Shown here one piece after another: positions 24,488 through 34,900 of a stretch of DNA of 64,000 nucleotides (positions are counted from its first letter, which is position 1; the number at the start of each line of letters is the position of its first letter). This stretch comes from Mucilaginibacter sp. UR6-11 (GTDB lineage: Bacteria > Bacteroidota > Bacteroidia > Sphingobacteriales > Sphingobacteriaceae). The position numbers and the translations under genes are program-made. The stretch lies in assembly GCF_020880695.1 (NCBI RefSeq), contig NZ_JAJIWO010000002.1, positions 434,432 through 498,431 of the forward strand, read 5' to 3'. The notes beneath the pieces were generated by a model. That model had not been told where the DNA came from. It made no database searches and worked only from the letters and a program-made list of their open reading frames with translations.

Positions 24488-27313
24488 GTGGATTTAAAAA
24501 TTGGTAAATTACTGGAAGCAATACTGCCGGCCGGGCGGATAAAGACAGATCTGATTGATCTGGTAGCATCAGCTTCTGACGCCGGGTTTTATTATTTACG
24601 GCCCAAAGCCGTCGTACTTCCCAAGTCAGAACAGGAGATTGTCAGCCTGTTTGCATTTTCCAAACAACACCGTATCCCATTGGTATTTCGTACGGCCGGC
24701 ACGAGTTTATCGGGCCAGTCTGTTACAGACGGGATACTGGTTGACCTGAGCCAGCACTGGAACAGGATAACCATAGAAAACGCCGGCGAAACCGTTAGGG
24801 TAAGGCCCGGCGCAATTGGCGTCAATGTCAACACCTATCTCAAAAAATACCAGCGTAAAATAGGCCCAGATCCGGCAAGCATCAATGCTGCTATGATGGG
24901 CGGCATTATATCAAACAACGCCAGCGGTATGTGCTGTGGTGTACGTAAAAACTCTTATCATACGGTAAAATACATTCGGTTTATATTACCTGATGGCAAA
25001 ACATACACTACGGAAGCTGCGGAAGATTATGAAAGATTTAAACAAGAGTCTCCGCAGTTACACCGTATATTAACAGCGCTTCGCGGACAAATTTTAAGCG
25101 ATGCCAAAGTTTATGATAAGATCAGGAACAAATACCAAACAAAAAATACAGTAGGCTATTCGGTAAACGCTTTTATAGATTTTGAGGAACCGTTGGATAT
25201 CCTGGCGCACCTGTTAATAGGCGCCGAAGGTACGCTGGGCTTTATAGCCGAAGCCGTGCTTGAAACCGTAAATGACTATCCCGAAAAGCTGACGGCGATG
25301 TTATATTTCCCGGACATTTATTCGGCTTGCCGGGCTATTTCGCCATTAACAACCTCGGGGGCTGCGGCGGTCGAGCTGATGGACCGCGCCTCATTGCAAT
25401 CTATAGAAAACATAGAAGGCATGCCCACGGAAATAAAAACACTGCCAGAAAATGCCGCCGCTTTATTAGTAGAATATCAGGGAAATACACAGGACGAACT
25501 AAAGCTGCAAATGGATAGCTTCCTGGCTATCGCCAATGATCTGCAGTTATTAAATCAGGCCGAATTTACGTCTGTCCCGTCCCGGCAGGCCTTGTTTTGG
25601 AAAGTGCGTAAAGGCATGTTTCCGGCTGTAGGCGCCATCAGGGCCAGCGGCACCAGTGTAATTTTAGAGGATATTGCTTTCCCGGTTGATAGCCTGGGTG
25701 ATGGCATAGCTGACCTGCAATTGTTGTTTAAAAAACACGGTTATACGCGCGCCATTATTTTTGGACATGCCAAGGACGGTAACATTCACTTCGTGGTTAC
25801 ACAGGCATTTGATACCGCTGCCGAAATAGAACGGTACAGCATTTTTTTGCAGGATGTAGTTAACCTGGTTATAAAAAAATATAACGGCGCTTTAAAGGCA
25901 GAGCATGGTACCGGCCGCAATATGGCCCCCTTTGTTGAAACCGAGTGGGGCGGCGAGATTTACCGGGTAATGAAAGCTGTTAAAGAAGCCGTTGACCCGG
26001 ACAATCTGCTTAATCCGGGTGTGATTATTAATGCCGATAAACAAGCCCATATAAAAAACCTGAAAGATTTGCCGCAGGTTGAAGAAGAGGTAGACCGCTG
26101 TATTGAATGTGGTTTTTGCGAGCATAAATGCCCAAGCCGTGATATTACACTTACGCCCCGCAAGCGTATCGTGGTGCGCCGCGAACTGATTAAACTTAAA
26201 GGTAAAGGTTACAATGGCCAGTATGCCGAGTTGCTGCAACAGTACCAATATGAAGGATTGGATACCTGCGCGGTAGATGGCCTTTGCGCCACAGCCTGCC
26301 CGGTTGATATTAACACCGGCGATCTGGTAAAGCGCCTGCGCAGGGAAAATCACTCGGGTATAGCAAACAAACTGGCGCTATATACGGCCCGGCATTTCAA
26401 AACAGTATATAGCCTGGTAAGATTTGCTTTGTCAACCGGTGTTTTTATCAATAAGCTGTTTGGGCGGCGGGCAATGTTCACGCTTACCAAAGCTTTACGC
26501 GGTGTTATTCCGGCGTTTCCGTTATGGTCCAATCAGCTGGCATTGGCGGGGCCAATTCCAAAAAACTTATATAAAAATAGCTATACCCGTTCGGTGGTTT
26601 ATTTCCCGGCATGTATATCCCGGGCAATGGGCGAGAGCCAGGGCGGTCAAAAAGGAGTAATGCAAACTTTTATGGATGTATCTGCTAAAGCGGGCATCAA
26701 TGTTATCATTCCAGCCGGTATTGAAAATAATTGCTGCGGACAGATCTATTCGTCAAAAGGGTTTAAAGATGCTTATGCCTATACGGCTAATCAAACCGTG
26801 GAAAAACTTTGGTCAATTACCGATGGCGGAACACTGCCGGTAGTTTTAGACATAAGCTCATGCACGCAAACATTAGCGCATTGCCGGCCGGTATTAACCG
26901 ATGAAAACAAGGCCCGGTTTGATCAGCTGGTAATTATTGACAGTGTTGCTTATATTCATGATTATGTGATGCCGCAAATTACTATCGTTAATAAAAAACA
27001 AAGTATTGTTTTACATCCGGTTTGTTCCCTGCAAAAAATGCCGGGGCTGGAAAGCCGGTTTGCAAAAATTGCCGCAACTTTTGCAAATAAGGTTAGCCAG
27101 CCCGTTTTTGCCGGTTGCTGTGGCATGGCAGGCGACAGGGGTTTTCTTCACCCGGAACTCACGCAGTCGGCCACGCATCCCGAGGCAGCCGAAGTTAGAG
27201 CTAACAGCTTTGACGGATATTATTCCTCATCAAAAACCTGCGAAATAGCCCTGTCGGAAGCTGTTGGAAAAAACTATCACTCCATATTGATGCTGGTTGA
27301 CGAATGTTCTTAA
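24488..27313 (+). CDS. FAD-linked 2-hydroxyacid dehydrogenase fused to Fe-S/CCG subunit (GlcD-GlcF-like)
   Basis: 941 residues from GTG 24488. In order: FAD_binding_4 domain (about 30-185, TAGTSLSGQS and PDPASINAAMMGG), FAD-oxidase C domain (about 215-515, IIFGHAKDGNIHFV and EHGTGRNMAPF), a ferredoxin-like two-cluster region (CIECGFCEHKCPS from about 538; CAVDGLCATACPVD near 600), and two CCG-type heterodisulfide-reductase-like modules (NNCCGQIY; FAGCCGMAG). This is a fusion of the GlcD and GlcF parts of glycolate oxidase, as in D-lactate or D-2-hydroxyglutarate dehydrogenases. It passes electrons to the membrane quinone pool. It is the last gene of the GntR-1 operon and probably oxidises a 2-hydroxyacid made from the aldolase product. 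Confidence 0.9.
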   Translation: MDLKIGKLLEAILPAGRIKTDLIDLVASASDAGFYYLRPKAVVLPKSEQEIVSLFAFSKQHRIPLVFRTAGTSLSGQSVTDGILVDLSQHWNRITIENAGETVRVRPGAIGVNVNTYLKKYQRKIGPDPASINAAMMGGIISNNASGMCCGVRKNSYHTVKYIRFILPDGKTYTTEAAEDYERFKQESPQLHRILTALRGQILSDAKVYDKIRNKYQTKNTVGYSVNAFIDFEEPLDILAHLLIGAEGTLGFIAEAVLETVNDYPEKLTAMLYFPDIYSACRAISPLTTSGAAAVELMDRASLQSIENIEGMPTEIKTLPENAAALLVEYQGNTQDELKLQMDSFLAIANDLQLLNQAEFTSVPSRQALFWKVRKGMFPAVGAIRASGTSVILEDIAFPVDSLGDGIADLQLLFKKHGYTRAIIFGHAKDGNIHFVVTQAFDTAAEIERYSIFLQDVVNLVIKKYNGALKAEHGTGRNMAPFVETEWGGEIYRVMKAVKEAVDPDNLLNPGVIINADKQAHIKNLKDLPQVEEEVDRCIECGFCEHKCPSRDITLTPRKRIVVRRELIKLKGKGYNGQYAELLQQYQYEGLDTCAVDGLCATACPVDINTGDLVKRLRRENHSGIANKLALYTARHFKTVYSLVRFALSTGVFINKLFGRRAMFTLTKALRGVIPAFPLWSNQLALAGPIPKNLYKNSYTRSVVYFPACISRAMGESQGGQKGVMQTFMDVSAKAGINVIIPAGIENNCCGQIYSSKGFKDAYAYTANQTVEKLWSITDGGTLPVVLDISSCTQTLAHCRPVLTDENKARFDQLVIIDSVAYIHDYVMPQITIVNKKQSIVLHPVCSLQKMPGLESRFAKIAATFANKVSQPVFAGCCGMAGDRGFLHPELTQSATHPEAAEVRANSFDGYYSSSKTCEIALSEAVGKNYHSILMLVDECS

Positions 27314-27359
27314 CCGGTAAGATCATTATAACAAACAGCATTATAGGCTATAAACCACT

Positions 27360-27367
27360 TATATTTG
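27360..27367 (+). promoter_or_regulatory. -7 box directly before the response regulator
   Basis: TATATTTG (exact TAnnTTTG), seven bases before ATG 27375. Transcription should begin at or next to the ATG, giving a leaderless message. Confidence 0.5.
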
Positions 27368-27374
27368 CTACGGT

Positions 27375-28055
27375 ATGGCACAGATTTTTTTAGTTGAAGA
27401 CGAAGAACGGGTATCTGCTCTGGTAAAAAAGACGCTCGAAGAACATCATCATGTGGTAGAAACTGCCGCTGATGGGGCAGAGGCTGTAAGGCGGTTTGCA
27501 AACAAACCTTATGACCTGGTTATACTGGATGTGATGCTGCCTTATTTAACCGGTATCGAGGTTTGCCGCCATATTCGCCAAAAAAATAAAACCGTACCCA
27601 TATTGATGCTTACTGCGCTCAATAGTGTAGACGATAAAGTCACCGGTTTAAATACCGGCGCTGATGATTACTTGGTTAAACCGTTCCATTTAAAAGAACT
27701 GCAGGCCCGGGTTGACGCATTGCTGAGGCGCAATATGTCGGACACTGCCCCGGTCATCACATTTGGGAAAATAACCTTAAATACCGCAAATAATTCTGTT
27801 GAGCGCGAAGGCCGGAAGATAATTTTAACCACTAAAGAATGTGCCTTGCTGGAATTGTTGATGAACAACAATGACAAGATATTATCAAGACAAACCATTG
27901 CCGAGAAGGTATGGGGAATATCTTTTGATACCGGTACCAACGTGGTAGATGTTTATGTAAACTACCTGCGCAATAAAATAGAAAAAGGTTTTACCGAAAA
28001 GTACATCCACACCGTTATCGGCAAAGGGTATATATTTAAAACAGAAGAGGCTTAA
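27375..28055 (+). CDS. OmpR/PhoB-type response regulator
   Basis: 226 residues. The receiver domain (1-120) has the acidic pocket VEDEE (7-11), phosphoacceptor Asp52 in VILDVMLP, and the conserved lysine in LVKPFHLKEL near 102. Residues about 130-223 are an OmpR-type winged helix (RKIILTTKECALLELL, NVVDVYVNYLRNKI, TVIGKGYIF). It is followed after three bases by its histidine kinase and then by a CzcCBA-type efflux operon. This resembles CusR/CzcR systems that induce metal efflux; that link is inferred from position. Confidence 0.93.
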   Translation: MAQIFLVEDEERVSALVKKTLEEHHHVVETAADGAEAVRRFANKPYDLVILDVMLPYLTGIEVCRHIRQKNKTVPILMLTALNSVDDKVTGLNTGADDYLVKPFHLKELQARVDALLRRNMSDTAPVITFGKITLNTANNSVEREGRKIILTTKECALLELLMNNNDKILSRQTIAEKVWGISFDTGTNVVDVYVNYLRNKIEKGFTEKYIHTVIGKGYIFKTEEA

Positions 28056-28058
28056 AAG

Positions 28059-29423
28059 GTGAAAATAAAGGACAGGCTTTCGCTTTACTTTACGTTAATA
28101 GGCTCCGGCATATTGCTGGCAGTTATGATATCGCTTTACATCTCTGTTTACACCATTGTCCGCAATGACTTTTACACGCACTTAAATGACAGGGCAAACA
28201 CAGCGGCACAGCTTTATCTGAAAGCCGACGAAATAACGCCCGACTCGTTAAGCCGGGTCAGAAATCGGTTTTTAAAAAGCCTGCATGGCGAGGTAACCCG
28301 CATTTATGACGACCGTAACAGTGCGGCGTTTATCAGCGATAAAGAACAATACTGGGATCATAAAACCATAGAAGCTGTAAGAAGGCGTAATTATTTAGCG
28401 TATAGCAGTAAAGGCAACCAGGTAGTTGGTATTTATTATAAAGACAACCAGGGTAATTTTGTTATACTGGTTTCCGCCATGGACAGCACGGGCAAACGTC
28501 AGCTCGACGCGATATTTGATGCGATGGTTATTGTTTTTTTAATAGTAACCGCTACTTTGTTTCTGGTGAGCCGCTGGTTGGCGCAAAACACATTATCGCC
28601 AATAAAAAAAGTAGTGCAGCAAATGCAGCTTATTAAATCAACTAACCTGCACCTGCGGGTAAATGAAGGTAAGGGCAAAGACGAAATAAGCGAACTGGCC
28701 AATAATTTTAACAGATTACTGGAGCATTTGGAAAACGCCTTTGAATTGCAGCGGACCTATGTGGCTAACGCATCGCATGAGTTGCGTACGCCTATAACAA
28801 CTATAATTGGCGAGGTGGAGCTTGCCCTGCGCAAAGAACCCAGCGCCGAAGAAAATAAAAGAACACTGCAACTGGTGTTAGAAGAATCGGAAAGATTGCG
28901 GGACACTATATCAGGGTTAATGGAACTTGCCCAGGTAGATATGGATTATACCATTGCCGAACAAGGCCCCGTGCGGGTAGACGAGTTGTTGTGGGAACTG
29001 CAGGACTATTGGGCAAATAAAATAAGACAGGGCGCATTGCAGGTTAACATTGAACATATGCCTGAAAGTGAATCAATGTTAACGATACCGGCTAATTATC
29101 AGTTGCTCTTCATCGCTTTAAATAACTTAATCAGCAATGCCTTTAAGTTTTCGGATCAAAGGCCCGTTAAGTGTAATTTCTATGCTGATGAGTCATTGAT
29201 TCGCATGCAGATCATTGATTCGGGCATTGGGATACCCAGGGACGATCTCGACCTGGTATTTAAATCATTTTACCGCGGAAACAACTCGCACTCTTTTGCA
29301 GGGAGCGGTATCGGCTTATATGTTACCCAAAAAATAATCCAGCTTTTTCACGGCACGCTTAGTGTTGATTCTGTTGAAGGGCAAGGCACCTGCATGACTG
29401 TAAAATTTATACGCACAAATTAA
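28059..29423 (+). CDS. Membrane sensor histidine kinase
   Basis: 454 residues from GTG 28059. The order is: membrane segment 12-33, periplasmic sensor domain (about 35-150), second membrane segment 152-171, HAMP (about 175-228), HisKA with SHELRTPI and phosphoacceptor His240, and HATPase_c with NNLISNAFKF (N box), DSGIGIP (G1) and GSGIGLYVTQKI (G2). The layout is that of CusS/CzcS-like kinases. The gene starts three bases after the response regulator's stop, so the pair is co-translated. The periplasmic domain has no obvious His/Cys metal cluster, so metal sensing rests on neighbourhood. Confidence 0.93.
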   Translation: MKIKDRLSLYFTLIGSGILLAVMISLYISVYTIVRNDFYTHLNDRANTAAQLYLKADEITPDSLSRVRNRFLKSLHGEVTRIYDDRNSAAFISDKEQYWDHKTIEAVRRRNYLAYSSKGNQVVGIYYKDNQGNFVILVSAMDSTGKRQLDAIFDAMVIVFLIVTATLFLVSRWLAQNTLSPIKKVVQQMQLIKSTNLHLRVNEGKGKDEISELANNFNRLLEHLENAFELQRTYVANASHELRTPITTIIGEVELALRKEPSAEENKRTLQLVLEESERLRDTISGLMELAQVDMDYTIAEQGPVRVDELLWELQDYWANKIRQGALQVNIEHMPESESMLTIPANYQLLFIALNNLISNAFKFSDQRPVKCNFYADESLIRMQIIDSGIGIPRDDLDLVFKSFYRGNNSHSFAGSGIGLYVTQKIIQLFHGTLSVDSVEGQGTCMTVKFIRTN

Positions 29424-29463
29424 ATTCTAATACCGTTCTAATTTAGCCCGACCGGTCATAAGT

Positions 29464-29471
29464 TAATTTTG
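29464..29471 (+). promoter_or_regulatory. -7 box of the efflux operon
   Basis: TAATTTTG fits TAnnTTTG and lies 16 bases before the TolC-family gene's ATG, in the 64-base gap after the histidine kinase. A separate start for the efflux genes is likely. Confidence 0.5.
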
Positions 29472-29487
29472 GCCCTTTAAATAAACT

Positions 29488-30759
29488 ATGCGTTTTAAAG
29501 TCGGTCTTTTAATTTTTTCATTTTTAGTTTGTATAACAGCCATTAAAGCAAATGCCCAGGCTGATACCGTTTCTTTAACATTTCAGGATGCCGAAAAACA
29601 ATTCCTGGCAAATAACTTCCAGTTACTTGCTCAAAAATATAATATTGAAGCATCAAAGGCCTTAATAACCCAGGCGAAGCTTTGGGATAACCCGGTATTA
29701 AGTACCGATCAAAATATTTATGACGGTAGCGGCAAGAAGTTTTTTTATCATAATAATAGCCTGGGGCAGGTATTTGTACAGCTTAGCCAGGTATTTACCA
29801 CAGCCGGCAAGCGTGGCAAACAGGTACAGGTAGCCAGGGATAATGCCCAGGTGCAACAAGCTGCCTTTGACGATCTGATGCGCAACCTGCGCTATAATTT
29901 ACAGTTAGACTTTAGCCAGCTGGCAACCTTGTTGGACGAGGAAAAAGTGTACCGGTTAGAGATCAGCTCAGCAACTAACCTGGTTAACGGTATCCAGAAG
30001 TCCTTTGATTCAGGTAATACTTCTATGAAAGACCTGATCAGGCTAAAGGCTTTATTATTTGGCCTTGAGAATGACCGGATCGAAAATAGCAGGCAGGTAA
30101 ATGATTTGCAAACCGAACTTAAAACCTTACTTGGAGCAAAAGAAACAACATACATTACCCCGATTTTAAATAATGAAGTAAGCCAACCGATCAAACTGGA
30201 TCTTCCGGTTTTGATCGGTCAGGCCGAAACCAACCGTGCTGATTATTTGGGCAACAAGTTTCAGCTTAATTCTGCAACGCATCAGCTGGCTTACCAAAAG
30301 GCACTTGCTGCCCCGGATATCACCGTGGGGGTATCCTATGACAAAAATAGCAGTTACGCGCCAAATTATTACGGTTTGCAGATAGGGTTGCCGCTGCCAT
30401 TTTTTAATCGGAACCAGGGGAATATCAAAAATGCCGAGTATTCTTTAAAAAGCCAGGAAAACACGCTAAAAGACAATGAGCTACGCCTTAAAAACGAGGT
30501 AGCAGCGGCCGTGCGCCAATATGAATTAACCCAGGAATTGTTTTCGACCCAGCAAACAGCTTTTAATGAGCAGTATGATAAGCTGTTTAACAGCATGCTT
30601 AAAAGCTTTAAGGAGCGGCAAATTGGTTTGATTGAGTTTGTGGATTTTTTTGACACCTACAAAGACACCAAACTAAAAATACTGCAACAGCAAAACAACC
30701 TGCAAAAGGCCATTGCCGATTTAAATTTCGCCACCGGGACAACTATAATCAAGCCTTAA
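29488..30759 (+). CDS. TolC family outer-membrane efflux protein (CzcC-like)
   Basis: 423 residues with a signal peptide (cleavage near KANAQ, 22-23). Two long helical halves typical of outer-membrane efflux proteins flank strand regions, with the conserved LPLPFFNRNQGNI turn in the second half. It would form the outer-membrane channel of the tripartite pump whose adaptor and RND subunits follow on the same strand. Length is normal for CzcC-type proteins. Confidence 0.9.
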   Translation: MRFKVGLLIFSFLVCITAIKANAQADTVSLTFQDAEKQFLANNFQLLAQKYNIEASKALITQAKLWDNPVLSTDQNIYDGSGKKFFYHNNSLGQVFVQLSQVFTTAGKRGKQVQVARDNAQVQQAAFDDLMRNLRYNLQLDFSQLATLLDEEKVYRLEISSATNLVNGIQKSFDSGNTSMKDLIRLKALLFGLENDRIENSRQVNDLQTELKTLLGAKETTYITPILNNEVSQPIKLDLPVLIGQAETNRADYLGNKFQLNSATHQLAYQKALAAPDITVGVSYDKNSSYAPNYYGLQIGLPLPFFNRNQGNIKNAEYSLKSQENTLKDNELRLKNEVAAAVRQYELTQELFSTQQTAFNEQYDKLFNSMLKSFKERQIGLIEFVDFFDTYKDTKLKILQQQNNLQKAIADLNFATGTTIIKP

Positions 30760-30786
30760 TACTAACTAGTGATAATGTATATACTA

Positions 30787-31884
30787 ATGAAAAGAGAAAC
30801 GTTTTTGATTGGTCTCTCCGGCTTAATGCTTTTGGCCGCATGTAAACAAAAACAAGCGGATGTGCCCGAAAATAAACAGGTATGCGTGAGTGATTCTTTA
30901 CAAAAAATGATCATGATAGATACCGCCAAAACCAGCACCATGAAAGATGAACTGGCCTTATCAGGCGAGGTAGCAAGCGATGATAACAACGTGGTAAAGG
31001 TTTTTCCTTTTTCAAGCGGACAGGTGATAGCCGTAAAAGTTTCTCTTGGCGACAAGGTAAGCAAGGGCCAAACGCTGGCTATAATGCGCAGCGCCGATGT
31101 CGCCGGTAATTATACTGATTTATCGTCTACACAATCTGATGTATTGGTAGCTAAACGTCAGCTTGAACAGGCAGAGTCGCTATACAAAAACGGTATTTCA
31201 AGTGAGCGCGATTATACTGAGGCAAAAGAGAGCTATAATAAAGCAATGGCCGCTAACCGCAAGGTTAAACAACAACTATCCATTAACGGCGGCGGCAACA
31301 CCAGCGAGAATGGTACGCTGGTGATCAGGGCTCCGCAAAGCGGCTATATTATTGAAAAGAATATCACGTCCGGCAGCTTTATCCGTCAGGATAACAGTGG
31401 CAGCATGTTTACCATCTCAAATATGCAGGATGTATGGATCTGGGCAAATGTTTTTGAGTCAGATATCAGCAAAGTTAAAACAGGTTATACCGCCAAAGTA
31501 ACCACGCTGGCCTATCCCGGGAAAGTGTTTATGGGTAAAGTAAATGAAATAAGCTCTGTACTGGATCCGGATAATAAGGTAATGAAGATCAAAATAGCGC
31601 TGCCCAACCCGGGGATGTTATTAAAACCTGAAATGTTTACCAATGTGGTGATCACCAATAATGAGAATGCGCAGGCGGTTTCTGTGCCGGCGAAGGCCGT
31701 AATTTTTGACAGCAGCAAAAACTATGTGGTAATTTATAATGGTAAGTGCGACTTGAAAGTGCGTGAGGTAAATGTAATTAAAACAGTAGATGATGTAGCC
31801 TACCTAGCCTCTGGCTTAAATCCGGGAGATAAGGTAATATCAAAAAATCAGCTGCTGCTTTATGATGCCTTAACCAGCGAATAG
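30787..31884 (+). CDS. RND efflux periplasmic adaptor lipoprotein (CzcB-like)
   Basis: The start is taken at ATG 30787 (MKRETFLIGLSGLMLLAAC), which puts a lipobox (LLAAC) right after the signal helix; an in-frame GTG at 30769 would add six residues. The mature protein (about 350 residues) has a biotinyl-lipoyl-like half (VFPFSSGQVIAVKVSLGDKV), a coiled-coil hairpin (about 115-170), the second lipoyl half (LVIRAPQSGYIIEKNI) and beta-barrel plus membrane-proximal domains. It links the RND pump to the TolC channel. No N-terminal heavy-metal-binding domain is present. Confidence 0.9.
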   Translation: MKRETFLIGLSGLMLLAACKQKQADVPENKQVCVSDSLQKMIMIDTAKTSTMKDELALSGEVASDDNNVVKVFPFSSGQVIAVKVSLGDKVSKGQTLAIMRSADVAGNYTDLSSTQSDVLVAKRQLEQAESLYKNGISSERDYTEAKESYNKAMAANRKVKQQLSINGGGNTSENGTLVIRAPQSGYIIEKNITSGSFIRQDNSGSMFTISNMQDVWIWANVFESDISKVKTGYTAKVTTLAYPGKVFMGKVNEISSVLDPDNKVMKIKIALPNPGMLLKPEMFTNVVITNNENAQAVSVPAKAVIFDSSKNYVVIYNGKCDLKVREVNVIKTVDDVAYLASGLNPGDKVISKNQLLLYDALTSE

Positions 31885-31982
31885 TTTTGAGATCCTGGTA
31901 TCAATATAGTATCAACACTGATATGCACTTTGATACCATATAGCATCTTACTACCTGACACTAATTACTTGACACTAAACAA

Positions 31983-34900
31983 ATGAATAAATTCATTAAA
32001 AATATAATCTACTTCTCACTAAAGCACCGCTATTTTGTGTTTTTTATGACCGCCGTACTGGCTGTCATTGGTGTGTGGAGTTACAGCAATACCCCTATTG
32101 AAACCTTCCCGGACGTTACCAATACGCAGATCATTATTATAGCGCAATGGCCGGGTCGCAGCGCCGAGGAGGTAGAGAAACTCATTACCATACCCATAGA
32201 GACGGTATTAAACTCGGTACAGAAAAAATCTAACCTGCGTACCACATCGGCATTTGGGTTATCCTATACCCGGATTATTTTTGACGACGATGTTGATGAT
32301 GCCTTTGCGCGCCAGCAGGTATTAAGCCGCCTGGCTAACGCCGATCTGCCCGATGGTGTAAAACCGGAAATTGAACCGCCCTACGGCCCTACGGGCGAGA
32401 TTTACCGCTACACCCTAAAAAGCAAAACCAAATCTTTACATGACCTTACCGCCATACAGGATTGGGTGCTTGACCGCCAGTTTAAATCTGTACCGGGTGT
32501 TGCCGACGTGAACAGCTTTGGCGGCGAAGAAAAAGCTTATGAAGTAAGCGTTAACCCGGCGTTACTTCAAAAATATGGGCTGACATCGCTTGATGTTTTT
32601 ACGGCGATTAACCGTAGCAATATCAACGTAGGCGGCGATGTTATTGAGAAAAATGACCAGGCGTATGTGGTGCGCGGTATCGGCCTGATCAACAATATGG
32701 ATGATATGAAAAGTATCATCATAAAAAATGTAAATAACGTACCAATATTGACCAGGGATGTCGCCGAAATAAAAGAAGCCGGACTGCCACGCCTGGGACA
32801 AGTAAGCCGCGACAAGCAAAAGGATGTAATTGAAGGCATCATCGTAATGCGTAAGGGCGAAAACCCGGCCGAGGTACTTGACCGTGTACGCGCCAAAGTA
32901 AAAGATCTTAACGATAACATATTACCCAAAGATGTAAAAATTGATACGTTCTACGATCGTACCAACCTGATGGATTTTTGTACCGAAACGGTAATCCATA
33001 ATTTGCTGGAAGGTATTGTGCTGGTAACGGTAATTGTATTCCTGTTTATGGCCGACTGGCGCACCACGCTTACGGTGGCCATCATCATCCCGCTGTCGCT
33101 GTTGTTTGCTTTTATATGTATGCGCATAAAAGGCATGAGCGCCAACCTGCTCTCAATGGGTGCGGTTGATTTTGGTATCATTATAGACGGCGCAGTGGTA
33201 ATGGTGGAGGGGATCTTCGTAGCGCTTGACCATAAGGCCAGGGAGGTAGGCATGGAGAAATTTAACAAGCTGGCCAAACTGGGCTTGTTTAAAAATGTAG
33301 GTGCCGAGATGGGTAAAGCCATCTTCTTCTCCAAGCTGATCATCATTACCTGCCTGATCCCGATTTTTGCGTTCCAGAAGGTTGAGGGCAAAATGTTCTC
33401 GCCGCTGGCGTATACCCTGGGGTTTGCCTTGCTGGGGGCATTGATATTTACGCTGACATTGGTGCCAGCTTTATCAAGCATCCTGCTTAACAAAAACGTG
33501 CGCGAAAAGCATAACGTTGTGGTGCTGTTTTTCGAAAACGGCATCCGTCGGATGTTTGGCTATACTTACAGAAATCCAAAAGCGAGCGTATTGGTGGCGG
33601 TAGCATTTATGGCGGTCACCTTCTTCTCGGCCAGGTTTTTAGGAACTGAGTTTTTGCCCGATCTGAATGAAGGCGCGTTATGGGTGGAGGCCGAGTTGCC
33701 AATGAGCGTTTCATTACCCGAAGCTGAAAGTATCAATCAAAAAATGATGCAGATACTGGCAAAATTTCCGGAGGTTAAGCAAACACTGGCCCAGGTGGGC
33801 CGTACCAACGATGGTACCGACCCTAAAGGCTTTTTTGATGTACAAATACAGGTCGACCTGAAAAATAAAAAAGAATGGCCCGCCGGCGTCACCTCAGACG
33901 GGCTCATTGACCAGATGGATGCCCAGTTAACCAAGATACCGGGTACCGTATTCAACTATTCGCAACCTATCCGTGATAACGTGGAAGAGGCCGTTGCCGG
34001 TGTAAATGCCGCGCTTGCCGTAAATATATTCGGACCAGACTTTAAGGTGCTTGATGGAAAGGCCAATGAAGTAATGAAGGTTTTAAAAACCGTAAAAGGT
34101 ATTGATGACCTGGGCATATTGCGTAACCTGGGCCAGCCCGAATTTAGAATTGAACTTGATCAGCGTAAGATGGCGCTTTATGGCGTTGCTACTGCCGATG
34201 CCAACTCGGTAATTGAAATGGCCATCGGCGGTAAAGCTGCCACCGAGCTTTATGAAGGCGAGCGCCGGTTTGATATCCGCGTACGCTACCAAAAACAATT
34301 CAGGGATACCCAGGATAAAATTGAGAACCTGATGGTGCCCACACTTAATGGCTCAAAGATCGCCATAAAAGAAATCGCCACCATAAAAATACTAACCGGC
34401 CCGGCCTTTATTTACCGGGATAATAATATGCGGCACATTGCGGTGAAATTTTCAAACCGCGGGCGCGATTTGGGCAGCACCATTGCCGAAGCCCAGCAAA
34501 AAGTTAACCGCCTGGTAAAATTAGACCAGGGCTACTCGGCACAATGGGTGGGCGAGTTTGAGAACCAAACCCGCGCTTCAAACACGCTGGCTCACGTGGT
34601 GCCTATTTGTTTACTGGTCATTTTTTTAATCCTGTTCATCACTTTTGGTAATGTTAAAGACGCATCGCTGGTGATCATGAACGTACCGTTCGCGCTCATC
34701 GGCGGGATACTGGCGCTGCATATTACCGGCATTAACTTTAGTATATCGGCAGGTATCGGGTTTATAGCCTTGTTTGGGGTATGTATCCAAAACGGGGTGA
34801 TCCTGATATCGGTATTCAAAAAGAACCTGGAAGAGCACATGCCGCTGGATACTGCTATTTTAGAAGGGGTAATATCCCGGGTGCGCCCCGTTGTGATGAC

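Noticed and set aside
32951..33544. Open frame of 197 codons antisense to the RND pump
   Set aside because: Lies within the second membrane-domain coding region of czcA; low-complexity Ser/Thr/Ile composition typical of an antisense shadow.
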